NCBI GenBank assembly: GCA_035693105.1
Contig: DASSHC010000326.1
Location: forward strand, 1-19,584
Source: DASSHC01 sp035693105
GTDB lineage: Bacteria > Chloroflexota > Chloroflexia > Thermomicrobiales > Thermomicrobiaceae
DNA: 19,584 nt
Reading direction: 5' to 3'
Shown here: piece after piece, positions 6,136-13,999 of the stretch
Layout: each line of letters opens with the position of its first letter
Numbering within the stretch: position 1 is the stretch's first letter
Position numbers and translations under genes: made by a program
The notes under the pieces: model-generated
What the model was told of the DNA's origin: nothing
What the model saw: the letters and a program-made list of their open reading frames with translations, nothing else
Database searches by the model: none

Positions 6136-7161
6136 GTGATCATCCGGATGCAGGAGGATGCCGGCGAAGGCGCGGCCGAGGCGGTCGTCGCCGAGTTGGC
6201 CGGGCGCGGCTATGAGACCCACCTGATCCGCGGCGGCGGCGCGGCGGCGATCGGCGTCAACGGCAGGCCGCTGGCCGACGGCCTGGGCTCCACGCTGGCC
6301 CTGGCGCCTGGGGTGGCCGAGGTCGTGATCGACAGCACGCCCTACAAGCTGGCGGCACGAGCCGCCCGGCCCCAGGGAACGCTGGTGCGAGTCGGCGCGG
6401 TGACGATCGGCCGGGATGGCCCGGTCATGGTCGCCGGGCCCTGCGCGGTCGAGAGCCGCGAGCAGACGCTGCGCACCGCCAAGGCCGTGGCAGGTGCCGG
6501 CGCCGTCATGCTGCGCGGCGGCGCCTACAAGCCGCGTTCCTCGCCGTACAGCTTCCAGGGCCTCGGCGAGGCCGGGCTGCGCATCCTGGCCGAGGCGCGG
6601 ACACAAACCGGCCTGCCGGTGGTCACCGAGGTGATGGAGCCGGACCAGGTCGAGCTGGTGGCCGAGTACGCCGACATGCTCCAGATCGGCAGCCGCAACA
6701 TGATGAACGTGCCGCTCTTGCGCCGCGCGGCCCTCAGCGGCAAGCCGATCCTGCTCAAGCGCGGCTTCGCCGCCACCATCGAGGAGTGGCTGCTGGCCGC
6801 CGAGTACATCCTGGCCGGCGGCAACGACCAGGTCGTCCTCTGCGAGCGCGGCATCCGCAGCTTCGACAGCGCCACGCGCTTCACGCTCGACCTCAACGCG
6901 GTGCCGCTGCTGCGCCAGCTCACCCACCTGCCGATCCTGGTCGATCCCAGCCACGGCACCGGCCGTCGCGAGCTGGTTCCGGCGATGTCGCTGGCCGCCG
7001 TCGCCGCGGGCGCGCATGGTCTGATGCTGGAGGTTCACCACGCGCCCGAGGACGCGCTCTGCGACGGCCCGCAGTCGATCACCTCGGCCACGCTGGAGGA
7101 TATCGTCCAGCGCGCCGCCGCCCTTCACGCGCTCCTCTCGCCGCCCCTCTGCGTCGCTTGA
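6136..7161 (+). CDS. aroF: 3-deoxy-7-phosphoheptulonate (DAHP) synthase, class I beta type
   Basis: A 341-residue DAHP synthase, which condenses phosphoenolpyruvate and erythrose 4-phosphate in the first step of aromatic amino acid synthesis. An N-terminal ferredoxin-like regulatory domain (about 1-70) precedes the TIM barrel, as in the Thermotoga-type enzyme, where it mediates feedback inhibition. Barrel motifs are AGPCAVES (metal-ligand Cys at 103), RGGAYKPRSSPYSFQGLG (R127, K132), QIGSRNMMN, LLKRGFAAT, LCERGIRSFD and DPSHGTGRRELV. The GTG start at 6136 lies 4 nt after GGAGGGG (6125-6131); the frame runs upstream to 6106, but that would start inside the terminator. The gene sits behind a leader peptide with Tyr, Phe and Trp codons, so it is probably controlled both by attenuation and allosterically. 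Confidence 0.95.
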   Translation: MIIRMQEDAGEGAAEAVVAELAGRGYETHLIRGGGAAAIGVNGRPLADGLGSTLALAPGVAEVVIDSTPYKLAARAARPQGTLVRVGAVTIGRDGPVMVAGPCAVESREQTLRTAKAVAGAGAVMLRGGAYKPRSSPYSFQGLGEAGLRILAEARTQTGLPVVTEVMEPDQVELVAEYADMLQIGSRNMMNVPLLRRAALSGKPILLKRGFAATIEEWLLAAEYILAGGNDQVVLCERGIRSFDSATRFTLDLNAVPLLRQLTHLPILVDPSHGTGRRELVPAMSLAAVAAGAHGLMLEVHHAPEDALCDGPQSITSATLEDIVQRAAALHALLSPPLCVA

Positions 7162-7201
7162 TGGCGCGCGGGTGCCCTCCTCCCCCCCCGCCCGGACGGA
7201 G

Positions 7202-7225
7202 CCTTCTCCCAATGCTGGGAGAGGG
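7202..7225. repeat. REP-like palindrome between aroF and the BrkB gene
   Basis: TCTCCCA (7205-7211) pairs with TGGGAGA (7216-7222) around ATGC, and the stem extends to 10 bp with one G-U. It is flanked by C-rich (cctcctcccccccc) and G-rich (ggggcggggggtgaggg) tracts. The shape (C-rich arm, TCTCCCA hairpin, G-rich arm, GTGAGGG) is that of a dispersed intergenic repeat. It may also act on the aroF 3' end, although it has no T tract. The rest of 7162-7321 holds no gene. Confidence 0.55.
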
Positions 7226-7321
7226 GCGGGGGGTGAGGGCCCGCCTGGCATGTCGGTTGCATATGCGCTGGCTAACGATCGCGGGCAGCCGCGCGGATAG
7301 GCCCGGGAAAGGACGAGCGAG

Positions 7322-8500
7322 ATGGCGGCGCAGACAAGCCAGGCGCACCACCGAGAAGGCGCCCAGGACGTGAGCGCGGAGATGAAAGCGGCGATCCACC
7401 AATTTTCTTTCAAGGACTTCGGCAAGACGCTCTATCACCGCGTCCAGAAGGACGACGTCACCGGGCTGGCCTCCCAGGTCGCCTACAACCTCATCTACGC
7501 TATCCCGCCGCTGATCATCCTGTTAGTCACCCTGGCGGCCCTGCTCAACGCCACTACTGGCCTGGCGATCACCGACACCTTGCACAACGTCATCACCGAC
7601 CGCGCGCCCAGGGACGCGCAGCCGCTGCTCAACCAACTGGTGACCAACGCCATCGACAACGCCGGCGCCGGCGCCGTCTCCATCGGGGCGGTCATCGCGT
7701 TCCTGCTAGCGCTTTATGGCGCCTCCGGCGGCATCGGCGCGCTGATCGACGCCTTCAATCGCGCCTTCGAAGTCAAGGAGCAGCGCGGCTTCGTCAAGAG
7801 CAAGGCGCTGGTGCTCGGGCTGACGCTCTTGACCAGCATCCTGGTCATCGCCGCCTTCGTCTTGCCGCTCATGGCGAACCACCTCGGTAGCTGGGTGGCC
7901 GGGCTGGTTGGGCTCGGGTCGCTCTTCACCCTGTTCTGGAGCGTGGCGAGCTGTGTTCTGGCCGCCTTCTTCATCGTTCTGGTGCTGGCGACGCTGTATT
8001 TCTTCGGTCCGAATGTCGACCAGTCCTGGAAGTGGATCTCGCCGGGATCGGTGATGGCGACCATCCTCTGGCTGCTCGCCATCGTCGGCTTCAAGCTCTA
8101 CCTGGCGGTCTCCAACCCCGCCAGCGCCTACGGCGCCGCCGGCGGGGTGGTGGTGCTGTTGACCTTCCTCTGGGTCACCGCGCTGGTCTTCATCCTCGGC
8201 GCCGAAATCAACGCCATCCTGGAGAAGCGCTACGACATCAAGACGATCCGTGACCTGTCACGCCATCCGGAGAAGACCTCGCCTGAGAGCCACCGGCAGG
8301 CCAGCAGACGCGCCGCCGAGCGGGGCGCCGCGCCCACCACGACGGGCTCTCAGGCTTCTCAGGTTCAGCCGGTCGCAGCGCCGGCCGCGGCCCCGCAGCG
8401 AGCGCATTCCACCCTGGCCGGCATCGTGGCGGCCGTCGGCCTTCTCGCCGCGGTGGTGGTCGAGTCGCTGCGCGGCAAGCGGCCCAAGCCGCCAGCGTAG
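7322..8500 (+). CDS. YihY/BrkB family inner membrane protein
   Basis: A 392-residue polytopic membrane protein of the YihY/virulence factor BrkB family. Members are widespread; their transport substrate or function is not established, and the old RNase BN assignment was wrong. A polar N-terminal segment (about 1-50) leads to family-typical segments: DDVTGLASQVAYNLIYAIPPLIILLV, YGASGGIGALIDAFNRAFEV, a run of membrane helices between about residues 160 and 290, and the signature SNPASAYGAAGGVVVLLTFLWVTALVFILGAEINA. The C-terminal tail (about 305-392) is polar and rich in Ala, Ser and Pro, then ends in another short hydrophobic helix (TLAGIVAAVGLLAAVVV) and a basic end, which is less usual. ATG start with AAAGGA about 10 nt upstream. 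Confidence 0.9.
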   Translation: MAAQTSQAHHREGAQDVSAEMKAAIHQFSFKDFGKTLYHRVQKDDVTGLASQVAYNLIYAIPPLIILLVTLAALLNATTGLAITDTLHNVITDRAPRDAQPLLNQLVTNAIDNAGAGAVSIGAVIAFLLALYGASGGIGALIDAFNRAFEVKEQRGFVKSKALVLGLTLLTSILVIAAFVLPLMANHLGSWVAGLVGLGSLFTLFWSVASCVLAAFFIVLVLATLYFFGPNVDQSWKWISPGSVMATILWLLAIVGFKLYLAVSNPASAYGAAGGVVVLLTFLWVTALVFILGAEINAILEKRYDIKTIRDLSRHPEKTSPESHRQASRRAAERGAAPTTTGSQASQVQPVAAPAAAPQRAHSTLAGIVAAVGLLAAVVVESLRGKRPKPPA

Positions 8501-8646
8501 CGCGCGGGCGGTGCGCCGGTGTCGCCGTCCACCCGGACACGCGATCGGCTAGACTAGCTCCGCGGCCGATCATGCTCGTCGCGCGCCTGGCCGCAGATGG
8601 ACCGCGAGCCGGCCGTGCCGCCGGCTGACCATGCCGGAGGCCAGCT

Positions 8647-9411
8647 CTGAGCCGGAAGCTGATTATTGGCGTCGTCGTGGTCGTCGCGCTGGCGGTCGTC
8701 CTCGCGCTGGTGGTGACGCTGCCCCGCCCGAGCACGGTCACGCCGGCCACGACCTCACCGGTCGCCGGGGTCAGCCCTACGGCGGTCTCCCGCGTGCCGG
8801 CCGGTCCGTATCCGGCGCCCGAGGAGATCACCTTCCACGGCTGCCCACCCGGCGGCGACGGAACCGATCCGACGCTGAATCGCCTCAAGAACCGTATCGA
8901 TCCGGTCCAGCGTCCCAGTCCGGTCGAGGCCGGCGATCTGCTGGCCCTACCCTGGCCCGAGGCGGTCGACAACCGGCACATGGACAACTGGCCGCCCGAG
9001 GCGCGAGCAGCCGTCGCGCGCTACAACGGGGTGGGGCTGGTGCTCGAGGGTTATCTAGTGCGCGTCGCGGCCGAGGGCGCCGAGTCGACCAACTGCCACT
9101 CGACCGCGCCGGATGAGATCGATTTCCACGTCTGGATCGCCGCGCATCCGGGGGACGCGCGCACGGCGGCCGTGGTCGTCGAGTTCACTCCGCGCCTGCG
9201 CGCGGTGCACGACGGCTGGGCGTTGAAGACGCTGCAGCAGCTTGCCCGCGAGAAGGCGCCGGTGCGGATTACCGGCTGGCTGATGCTCGACCCGGAGCAT
9301 CCGGAACAGGTGGGCAAGACGCGCGGCACGATTTGGGAGATTCACCCCGTCACCAAGATCGAGGTCGAGCAGGGCGGCCGCTGGGTCGATCTCGACACGC
9401 CGGGAGGGTGA
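8647..9411 (+). CDS. Secreted or membrane-anchored protein of unknown function (probable CTG start)
   Basis: With a CTG start at 8647 the protein has 254 residues and begins MSRKLIIG followed by a long Val/Ala/Leu stretch, a typical signal peptide or signal anchor with a basic N-region. GGAGG lies at 8636-8640, 6 nt before this CTG. The first conventional start in frame (GTG 8677) would remove the basic N-region and has no such signal. The mature part contains GCPPGGDGTDP, WPPEARAAVARYNGVGLVLEGYLVRVAAEG, STNCHSTAPDEIDFHVWIA, VVEFTPRLR and PVRITGWLMLDPEHPEQVGKTRGTIWEIHPVTKIEV. The beta-rich order with an EGYLVRV strand, later an RITGWLML strand, and a closing WEIHPVTKIEV is OB-fold-like by pattern. 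No enzyme family is recognised. The next gene starts 4 nt after its stop, so they are probably coexpressed. Confidence 0.7.
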   Translation: MSRKLIIGVVVVVALAVVLALVVTLPRPSTVTPATTSPVAGVSPTAVSRVPAGPYPAPEEITFHGCPPGGDGTDPTLNRLKNRIDPVQRPSPVEAGDLLALPWPEAVDNRHMDNWPPEARAAVARYNGVGLVLEGYLVRVAAEGAESTNCHSTAPDEIDFHVWIAAHPGDARTAAVVVEFTPRLRAVHDGWALKTLQQLAREKAPVRITGWLMLDPEHPEQVGKTRGTIWEIHPVTKIEVEQGGRWVDLDTPGG

Positions 9412-9415
9412 AAGC

Positions 9416-9709
9416 ATGGGCAGCGAGTGGATGCGCTCATTGCGCCGGGCGTTTGGCCGCCCGGACCCGCCACCAGCGCCCGCGGCGGATCGCTACGCCA
9501 CTATCCACAAGGGCGCCTACGTCGCCGTGCGGCTCTACCTGGAGGGCGACGAGCCGCCGGCCCACGACTTCGCCCAGACCGCCCGCGACGCGACCGCGCG
9601 CATCCTGGCGGCGGGCATCGCCGCGGCGGCCGCCCCGCTCCAGGCCACCGTCAAGCGCATCGAGGTCGACGACGATCCGCCGGACAGCGACGAGGCGGAG
9701 GAAGGGTGA
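9416..9709 (+). CDS. Small hypothetical protein
   Basis: A 97-residue protein translated from an ATG 7 nt after GGGAGGG, which lies at the end of the upstream gene (stop 9409-9411). The N-terminus is basic (MRSLRRAFGRP), followed by a Pro/Ala linker. A core RYATIHKGAYVAVRLYLEGDEPPAHDF looks like two short strands, then an Ala-rich helix (about 52-76), and the C-terminus is acidic (DDDPPDSDEAEEG). No signal peptide, membrane segment or known motif was found. Tight coupling to the secreted protein suggests a shared role. Function unknown. Confidence 0.65.
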   Translation: MGSEWMRSLRRAFGRPDPPPAPAADRYATIHKGAYVAVRLYLEGDEPPAHDFAQTARDATARILAAGIAAAAAPLQATVKRIEVDDDPPDSDEAEEG

Positions 9710-9797
9710 AAGCAGTCCATGCCTCACCCGGTGGGCCCCTTCCGCGGCATCCGGAGTTGGTGGAGAGATTCAACGTCGATCGCCGCGCTCGCTCCCC

Positions 9798-12413
9798 TTA
9801 CGCCCAGGCGATCAGGCCGGGAACGAAGGGCGTCACCAAGTCCGGGTGGCGCGGCAGGACACGCACGGTGAAGCCGTGCAGGCCGCTGTGGCTTCCCGGC
9901 TCGGTCGAGACCTCGAAGAGCTGGCCGCCGTCCTCTTCCTGACCAACGGGCTCCATCGGCACGGTGCGTCCCTCGGTGATCTCGCCGTCGGCATTGACCG
10001 GCCCGAGATAGAGTTCGACCGCCACATCCTCCGGCGCCAGATCACCGGTCCAGACTTTGGCCCGCACCCGCAGCGGCGTGCCGATCGTCACCTGCGACAC
10101 CTCGTCGCCGTCGACCTCCAGCACGCGCAATTGCGGCCAGGCCGCGCGCACGCGCTCCTTCCAGACCGCGAGCTCCTTTGCTCGCTCCAGCTCGCCCGCG
10201 GTTAGCTCCTGATAGCGCGCCGCCGCCGGCCGGTAGAAGTGCTCGGCGTACTCCCAGACCATGCGGTTGGTGTTGAAGTAGGCCGTTAGCGTCCCGATCG
10301 AACGCTTCATGCGCTCGATCCAGTCGCGCGGCAGGCCATCGACGCCCCGCCCGTAAAAGGCGGGGATCGCGTCGCGCTCGAGCTGGTCGTAGAGATCGTC
10401 GGCCTCGACCTGGTCCTGCTCTTTCGAGTCGTCGTAGCGCTCGCCCCGCCCGATGCCCCAGCCAATGCTGGTCGCATCCGCCCCGGCGCCCTCCCAGGCC
10501 TCGGCCCACCAGCCATCGAGCGTGCTCAGGTTGAGCACTCCGTTGGCGGCGGCCTTCATGCCGCTGGTGCCGCTGGCCTCCATCGGGCGACGCGGCGTGT
10601 TCAGCCAGAGGTCGGCGCCCTGCACCAGCAGCGAGGCGACCCCCATGTCGTAGTCCTCCAGGAAGACGATGCGGCGGCGAAAGCGCTCCTCGCGCGTCAG
10701 CGCCACGATCTGCCGGATCAGCTCCTTGCCGGCGTCGTCGCGCGGGTGCGCTTTGCCTGCGAAGATGATCTGCACCGGGCGCTCGGGATCGTTGAGGATC
10801 CTGGCCAACCGCTCGGGGTCACGCAGCAGGAGCGTGGCGCGCTTGTAGGTGGCGAAGCGGCGGCTGAAGCCGATGGTTAGCGCTTCGGGGTCGAGCACCT
10901 CGTTGGCGGCCGCCAGCTCGGCCGGGGTGGCGCCGCTCTGAGCCAGTTGCTCGCGCAGCCGGTGACGCGCGAAGCTGACCAGCCGCTCGCGGCAGCGCTC
11001 GTGGACGCGCCACAGCTCCTCGGCCGGGATGCGGGAGACCCGCTGCCAGAGCGCGCCGTTGGCCGGCTCGTCGCGCCAGCGCGGCCCCAGGTAGCGGTCG
11101 TAGAGCTGAGCCAGCTCGGGCGCGACCCAGGTGCGCAGGTGAATCCCGTTGGTGACGTGGCCGATTGGCACCTCGCGCTCCGGCACGCCCGGCCAGATGC
11201 GCTCCCACATGCGCCGCGTCACTTCGCCGTGCAGCTCGCTGACGCCATTGCTGTAGGAGGCCAACCGCAGCGCCAGGATCGTCATGCAGAACGACTCGCC
11301 CTCGTTGTGGGCGTCCTGCCGGCCCAGCGCCATGAAGTCGTGCATCGAGAGGCCGAGGGCAGCGGCGTAGTCGCCGAAGTAGCGGTGCATGACATCCGGC
11401 GGGAAGTAGTCGTGCCCGGCCGGAACCGGCGTGTGACTGGTGAAGACCAGCCCGGCCGAGGCTGCCTCGCTTGCCTCGGCGAAGGAGACCTCGTGCTCCT
11501 CCATCAGCCGGCGCACCCGCTCCAGCGCCAGGAAACCAGAGTGCCCCTCGTTCAGGTGGTAGACCGCCGGGTCGTAACCCAATAGTTCCAGCGCGCGGTA
11601 GCCGCCGATGCCCAGCACGATCTCCTGCTTGATGCGCGCCTCGATGTCGCCGCCGTAGAGCTGATCGGTGATGGTGCGATCCTCGGGTCGGTTGAGCGGT
11701 ACGTTGGTATCCAGCAGGTAGAGCGGCACGCGCCCGACGTCGGCGCGCCAGATCTGGGCGTAGACCAGCCGGCCGGGGAACTCCAACTCGACCATCCGCG
11801 GCTCGCAGCCGTCACGCCGCTCCAGCGTAATCGGCAGGTTGTGGAAGTCGTTGTCGACGTACTTCTCCTGCTGCCAGCCGGCCTCGTTGAGATACTGGTG
11901 GAAGTACCCCTGCTGGTAGAGGAGCCCGACCGCGACCAGCGGCAGCCCGAGATCGCTGGCCGATTTGAGATGGTCGCCGGCCAGCACGCCGAGGCCGCCG
12001 GCAAAGATCGAGAGGCATTCGGTGACGCCGAACTCGGCCGAGAAGTAGGCGATCTGAGGCCGGTCGCCGGCCGCGCGCTCGCGCCCGTACCAGGTCGCGG
12101 CGCCTGCCAGGTACTCCCGCAGGTCGTGAGCGACGCGGTCGAGGTGCGCGCGGAAGCTATCGTCGGCGGCCGCCGCCTCCAGTTGCGCCTGGTCGAGCCG
12201 CCCCAGCAGCTTGACCGGGTTGTGCCCGGTCGCCTCCCACAGATCGCTGTCGAGGCGGCGGAAGAGTGCCAGGGCGTCCGGGTTCCAGGCCCAGTGCAGG
12301 TTGAAGGCGACGGCGCGCAGCGGTTCCAGATCGACGGGCAGCGCCGGGATCACGGAGAAGGTACGAATCGGTTTCACGCTGTCGTTCACATTCCAGACGC
12401 GGCCGGCCCGCAA
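9798..12413 (-). CDS. glgP: Alpha-glucan (maltodextrin/glycogen) phosphorylase, GT35
   Basis: An 871-residue phosphorylase of the Thermus/Thermotoga type that releases glucose-1-phosphate from alpha-1,4-glucans using phosphate and pyridoxal phosphate. The N-terminal DUF3417 domain (about 20-130) begins PALPVDLEPLRAVAFNLHWAWNPDA. The catalytic part follows with YFSAEFGVTECLSIFAGGLGVLAGDHLKSASDLG, HLNEGHSGFLALER, FTSHTPVPAGHDYFP, GHVTNGIHLRTW, GFSRRFATYKRA and EASGTSGMKAAANGVLNLSTLDGWW, whose Lys (620) is the PLP-binding residue. The C-terminal part ends in a beta-rich segment. The start is uncertain: TTG at 12413 is the longest, and GTG at 12389 or 12377 would also fit; none has a clear ribosome binding site. 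It is divergent from the hexomutase gene, with a promoter candidate at 12444-12472. Confidence 0.93.
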   Translation of the reverse strand: MRAGRVWNVNDSVKPIRTFSVIPALPVDLEPLRAVAFNLHWAWNPDALALFRRLDSDLWEATGHNPVKLLGRLDQAQLEAAAADDSFRAHLDRVAHDLREYLAGAATWYGRERAAGDRPQIAYFSAEFGVTECLSIFAGGLGVLAGDHLKSASDLGLPLVAVGLLYQQGYFHQYLNEAGWQQEKYVDNDFHNLPITLERRDGCEPRMVELEFPGRLVYAQIWRADVGRVPLYLLDTNVPLNRPEDRTITDQLYGGDIEARIKQEIVLGIGGYRALELLGYDPAVYHLNEGHSGFLALERVRRLMEEHEVSFAEASEAASAGLVFTSHTPVPAGHDYFPPDVMHRYFGDYAAALGLSMHDFMALGRQDAHNEGESFCMTILALRLASYSNGVSELHGEVTRRMWERIWPGVPEREVPIGHVTNGIHLRTWVAPELAQLYDRYLGPRWRDEPANGALWQRVSRIPAEELWRVHERCRERLVSFARHRLREQLAQSGATPAELAAANEVLDPEALTIGFSRRFATYKRATLLLRDPERLARILNDPERPVQIIFAGKAHPRDDAGKELIRQIVALTREERFRRRIVFLEDYDMGVASLLVQGADLWLNTPRRPMEASGTSGMKAAANGVLNLSTLDGWWAEAWEGAGADATSIGWGIGRGERYDDSKEQDQVEADDLYDQLERDAIPAFYGRGVDGLPRDWIERMKRSIGTLTAYFNTNRMVWEYAEHFYRPAAARYQELTAGELERAKELAVWKERVRAAWPQLRVLEVDGDEVSQVTIGTPLRVRAKVWTGDLAPEDVAVELYLGPVNADGEITEGRTVPMEPVGQEEDGGQLFEVSTEPGSHSGLHGFTVRVLPRHPDLVTPFVPGLIAWA

Positions 12414-12443
12414 CCGGCGAGCCGCGCTCGTTCGCTATGTCAA

Positions 12444-12472
12444 GTTATCGCACCGTATGCCCTACTCTCCAA
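12444..12472 (-). promoter_or_regulatory. Candidate promoter for glgP
   Basis: Reading the minus strand, TTGGAG (12472-12467), a 17-nt spacer, then GATAAC (12449-12444). Transcription would start near 12437, about 24 nt before the longest glgP start. The divergent region 12414-12643 holds this promoter and the direct repeat at 12537-12573; I could not find a convincing promoter for the hexomutase gene. Confidence 0.4.
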
Positions 12473-12536
12473 AAAGGATACCAACTCTGGCGACCGCTCG
12501 CGCCGCCGAGACGAGGGCTGCCGGCAGCCAGGAAGT

Positions 12537-12573
12537 CACGACTCCTGCGCGGCACGCGCACGAATCCTGCGCG
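12537..12573 (+). repeat. Direct repeat CACGAxTCCTGCGCG upstream of the hexomutase gene
   Basis: Two copies at 12537-12551 and 12559-12573 match at 14 of 15 positions, with start-to-start spacing of 22 bp, close to two helical turns. They lie between glgP and the hexomutase gene and could be an operator for a dimeric or tandem-binding regulator. Confidence 0.4.
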
Positions 12574-12643
12574 TTCAACGAGGCCGTGGCAGAATGGCGC
12601 GAGCACGGCAGTGCGCGAGCGGAACGAGCACAGGGAGCGAGCG

Positions 12644-13999
12644 ATGGCGACTGACGTAGCCGATATCTTCAAGGCTTACGACATCCGCGGCGTCTACCCC
12701 GAAGAGATCAACCCCGAGATCGCCTACCGCATCGGCCGGGCGCTGGTGCTGGCGCTGGAGGCGCGCGAAGTCGCCGTCGGACGCGACATGCGCGTCTCCT
12801 CGCCGGCCCTGGCCAGCGCCATCATCGACGGCATCCTCGACCAGGGCGCCGACGTGACCGACATCGGGCTGGTCAGCACCGACAGCCTCTACTTCGCGGT
12901 CGGCTTCTACGGCTACGATGCCGGGGTGATGGTCACCGCATCGCACAACCCGGCCGAGTACAACGGCTTCAAGCTCTGCCGCGAGGAGGCCCGCCCGGTC
13001 AGCATCGACACCGGGCTGGACAAGATCCGCGACCTCGTGCAGCGGGACAGGTTCCCCGAGCCGCGCTCCCACGGCACCCTGCAGCAGCGTGAGATCATCC
13101 CCGCCTTCGCTCAGCACGTGCTGTCCATGATCGACCGGGCGGCCATTCGGCCGATGAAGATCGTGGTCGACGCCGGCAACGGCATGGCCGGCAAAATTGT
13201 CCCCGCCGTCTTGGGCCAGTTGCCGGTCGAGGTGGTGCCCCTCTTCTTCGAGCTGGACGGACGCTTTCCAAACCATCCGGCCAACCCGATCGAGCCGGAA
13301 AACGTCGCGGACTTGCGCCGCGCGATCCTGGCCAAGCAAGCTGACTTCGGCATCGCCTTCGACGGCGACGCCGATCGCATGTTCATCCTCGACGGCCAGG
13401 GCCGCTTCGTCGGCGGTGACATGATCACCGCGCTGGTGGCAACCGCGTTGCTGCGCAAGCACCCCGGCGCCGCGGTGGTCTACAACCTGATCTGCTCCCG
13501 CGCCGTGCCTGAGACGATCAAACGCGAGGGCGGGCTGGCGATCCGCGCGCGCGTCGGCCACTCCTTCATCAAGGCCGTCATGCGCGACAACGACGCCATC
13601 TTCGGCGGCGAGCACTCCGGCCACTTCTACTTCCGCGAGAACTGGTACGCCGACTCCGGCATCATCGCCGCGGTCTCGGTGATCGAGCTCCTCTCGCGCG
13701 AGGGCATCAGCATCGCCGAGGCGATCCAGCCGATCGACCGCTACGTGCGCTCGGGCGAGATCAATAGCGAGGTGCGAGACCAGCAGGCGGTGATGCGCGA
13801 GCTGGAACGGCATTTCGCCGACGCGCGGCTCGATTTCCTCGACGGCATCACGATTGAGTACCCCAACTGGTGGTGCAACGTGCGCGGCTCGAACACCCAG
13901 CCGCTCTTGCGCCTCAACGTCGAGGCCGACAACGAGCAGATCCTCGAGGAGAAGACGCGCGAAGTACTCTCGATCATCCGGGGCGAGAGTCAAGAGTGA
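12644..13999 (+). CDS. Phosphomannomutase/phosphoglucomutase
   Basis: A 451-residue alpha-D-phosphohexomutase (PMM/PGM type), which moves phosphate between C1 and C6 of mannose or glucose. Motifs are FKAYDIRGVYP at the N-terminus, TASHNP with the phosphoserine at residue 100, the metal loop DGDADR at 240-245, the sugar-specificity loop GEHSGH at about 322-327, and the phosphate-binding loop RGSNTQPLLRLNVEA near the C-terminus. GEHSGH instead of the more usual GEMSGH is a modest variation. The ATG at 12644 lies 6 nt after AGGGAG; the frame is open back to 12437, but that N-terminal stretch is not family-like. Facing the phosphorylase gene, it can feed glucose-1-phosphate to glucose-6-phosphate. 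Its TGA overlaps the GTG of the next gene. Confidence 0.95.
   Translation: MATDVADIFKAYDIRGVYPEEINPEIAYRIGRALVLALEAREVAVGRDMRVSSPALASAIIDGILDQGADVTDIGLVSTDSLYFAVGFYGYDAGVMVTASHNPAEYNGFKLCREEARPVSIDTGLDKIRDLVQRDRFPEPRSHGTLQQREIIPAFAQHVLSMIDRAAIRPMKIVVDAGNGMAGKIVPAVLGQLPVEVVPLFFELDGRFPNHPANPIEPENVADLRRAILAKQADFGIAFDGDADRMFILDGQGRFVGGDMITALVATALLRKHPGAAVVYNLICSRAVPETIKREGGLAIRARVGHSFIKAVMRDNDAIFGGEHSGHFYFRENWYADSGIIAAVSVIELLSREGISIAEAIQPIDRYVRSGEINSEVRDQQAVMRELERHFADARLDFLDGITIEYPNWWCNVRGSNTQPLLRLNVEADNEQILEEKTREVLSIIRGESQE

Noticed and set aside
5872..7425. 517-codon minus-strand ORF across the DAHP synthase gene
   Set aside because: Antisense to a well-supported gene, and it would run through the promoter, attenuator and palindromes; composition is typical of a shadow frame.
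8550..8555. TAGACT as a -10 box for the secreted-protein gene
   Set aside because: No -35-like hexamer at 16-18 nt upstream, so a promoter could not be supported.
12438..12443. TTGACA on the minus strand as the glgP -35 box
   Set aside because: No acceptable -10 lies 16-18 nt downstream; GATAAC just upstream with TTGGAG at 17 nt is a better promoter.
12437..12643. N-terminal extension of the hexomutase reading frame by 69 residues
   Set aside because: The added residues are basic and low-complexity, not family-like, and overlap the glgP promoter; the ATG at 12644 has AGGGAG and begins at the conserved N-terminus.
12575..13993. Long minus-strand ORF antisense to the hexomutase gene
   Set aside because: Shadow of a GC-rich gene: the translation is dominated by Asp, Arg, Ala, Val and His without motifs, while the plus frame is a clear enzyme.
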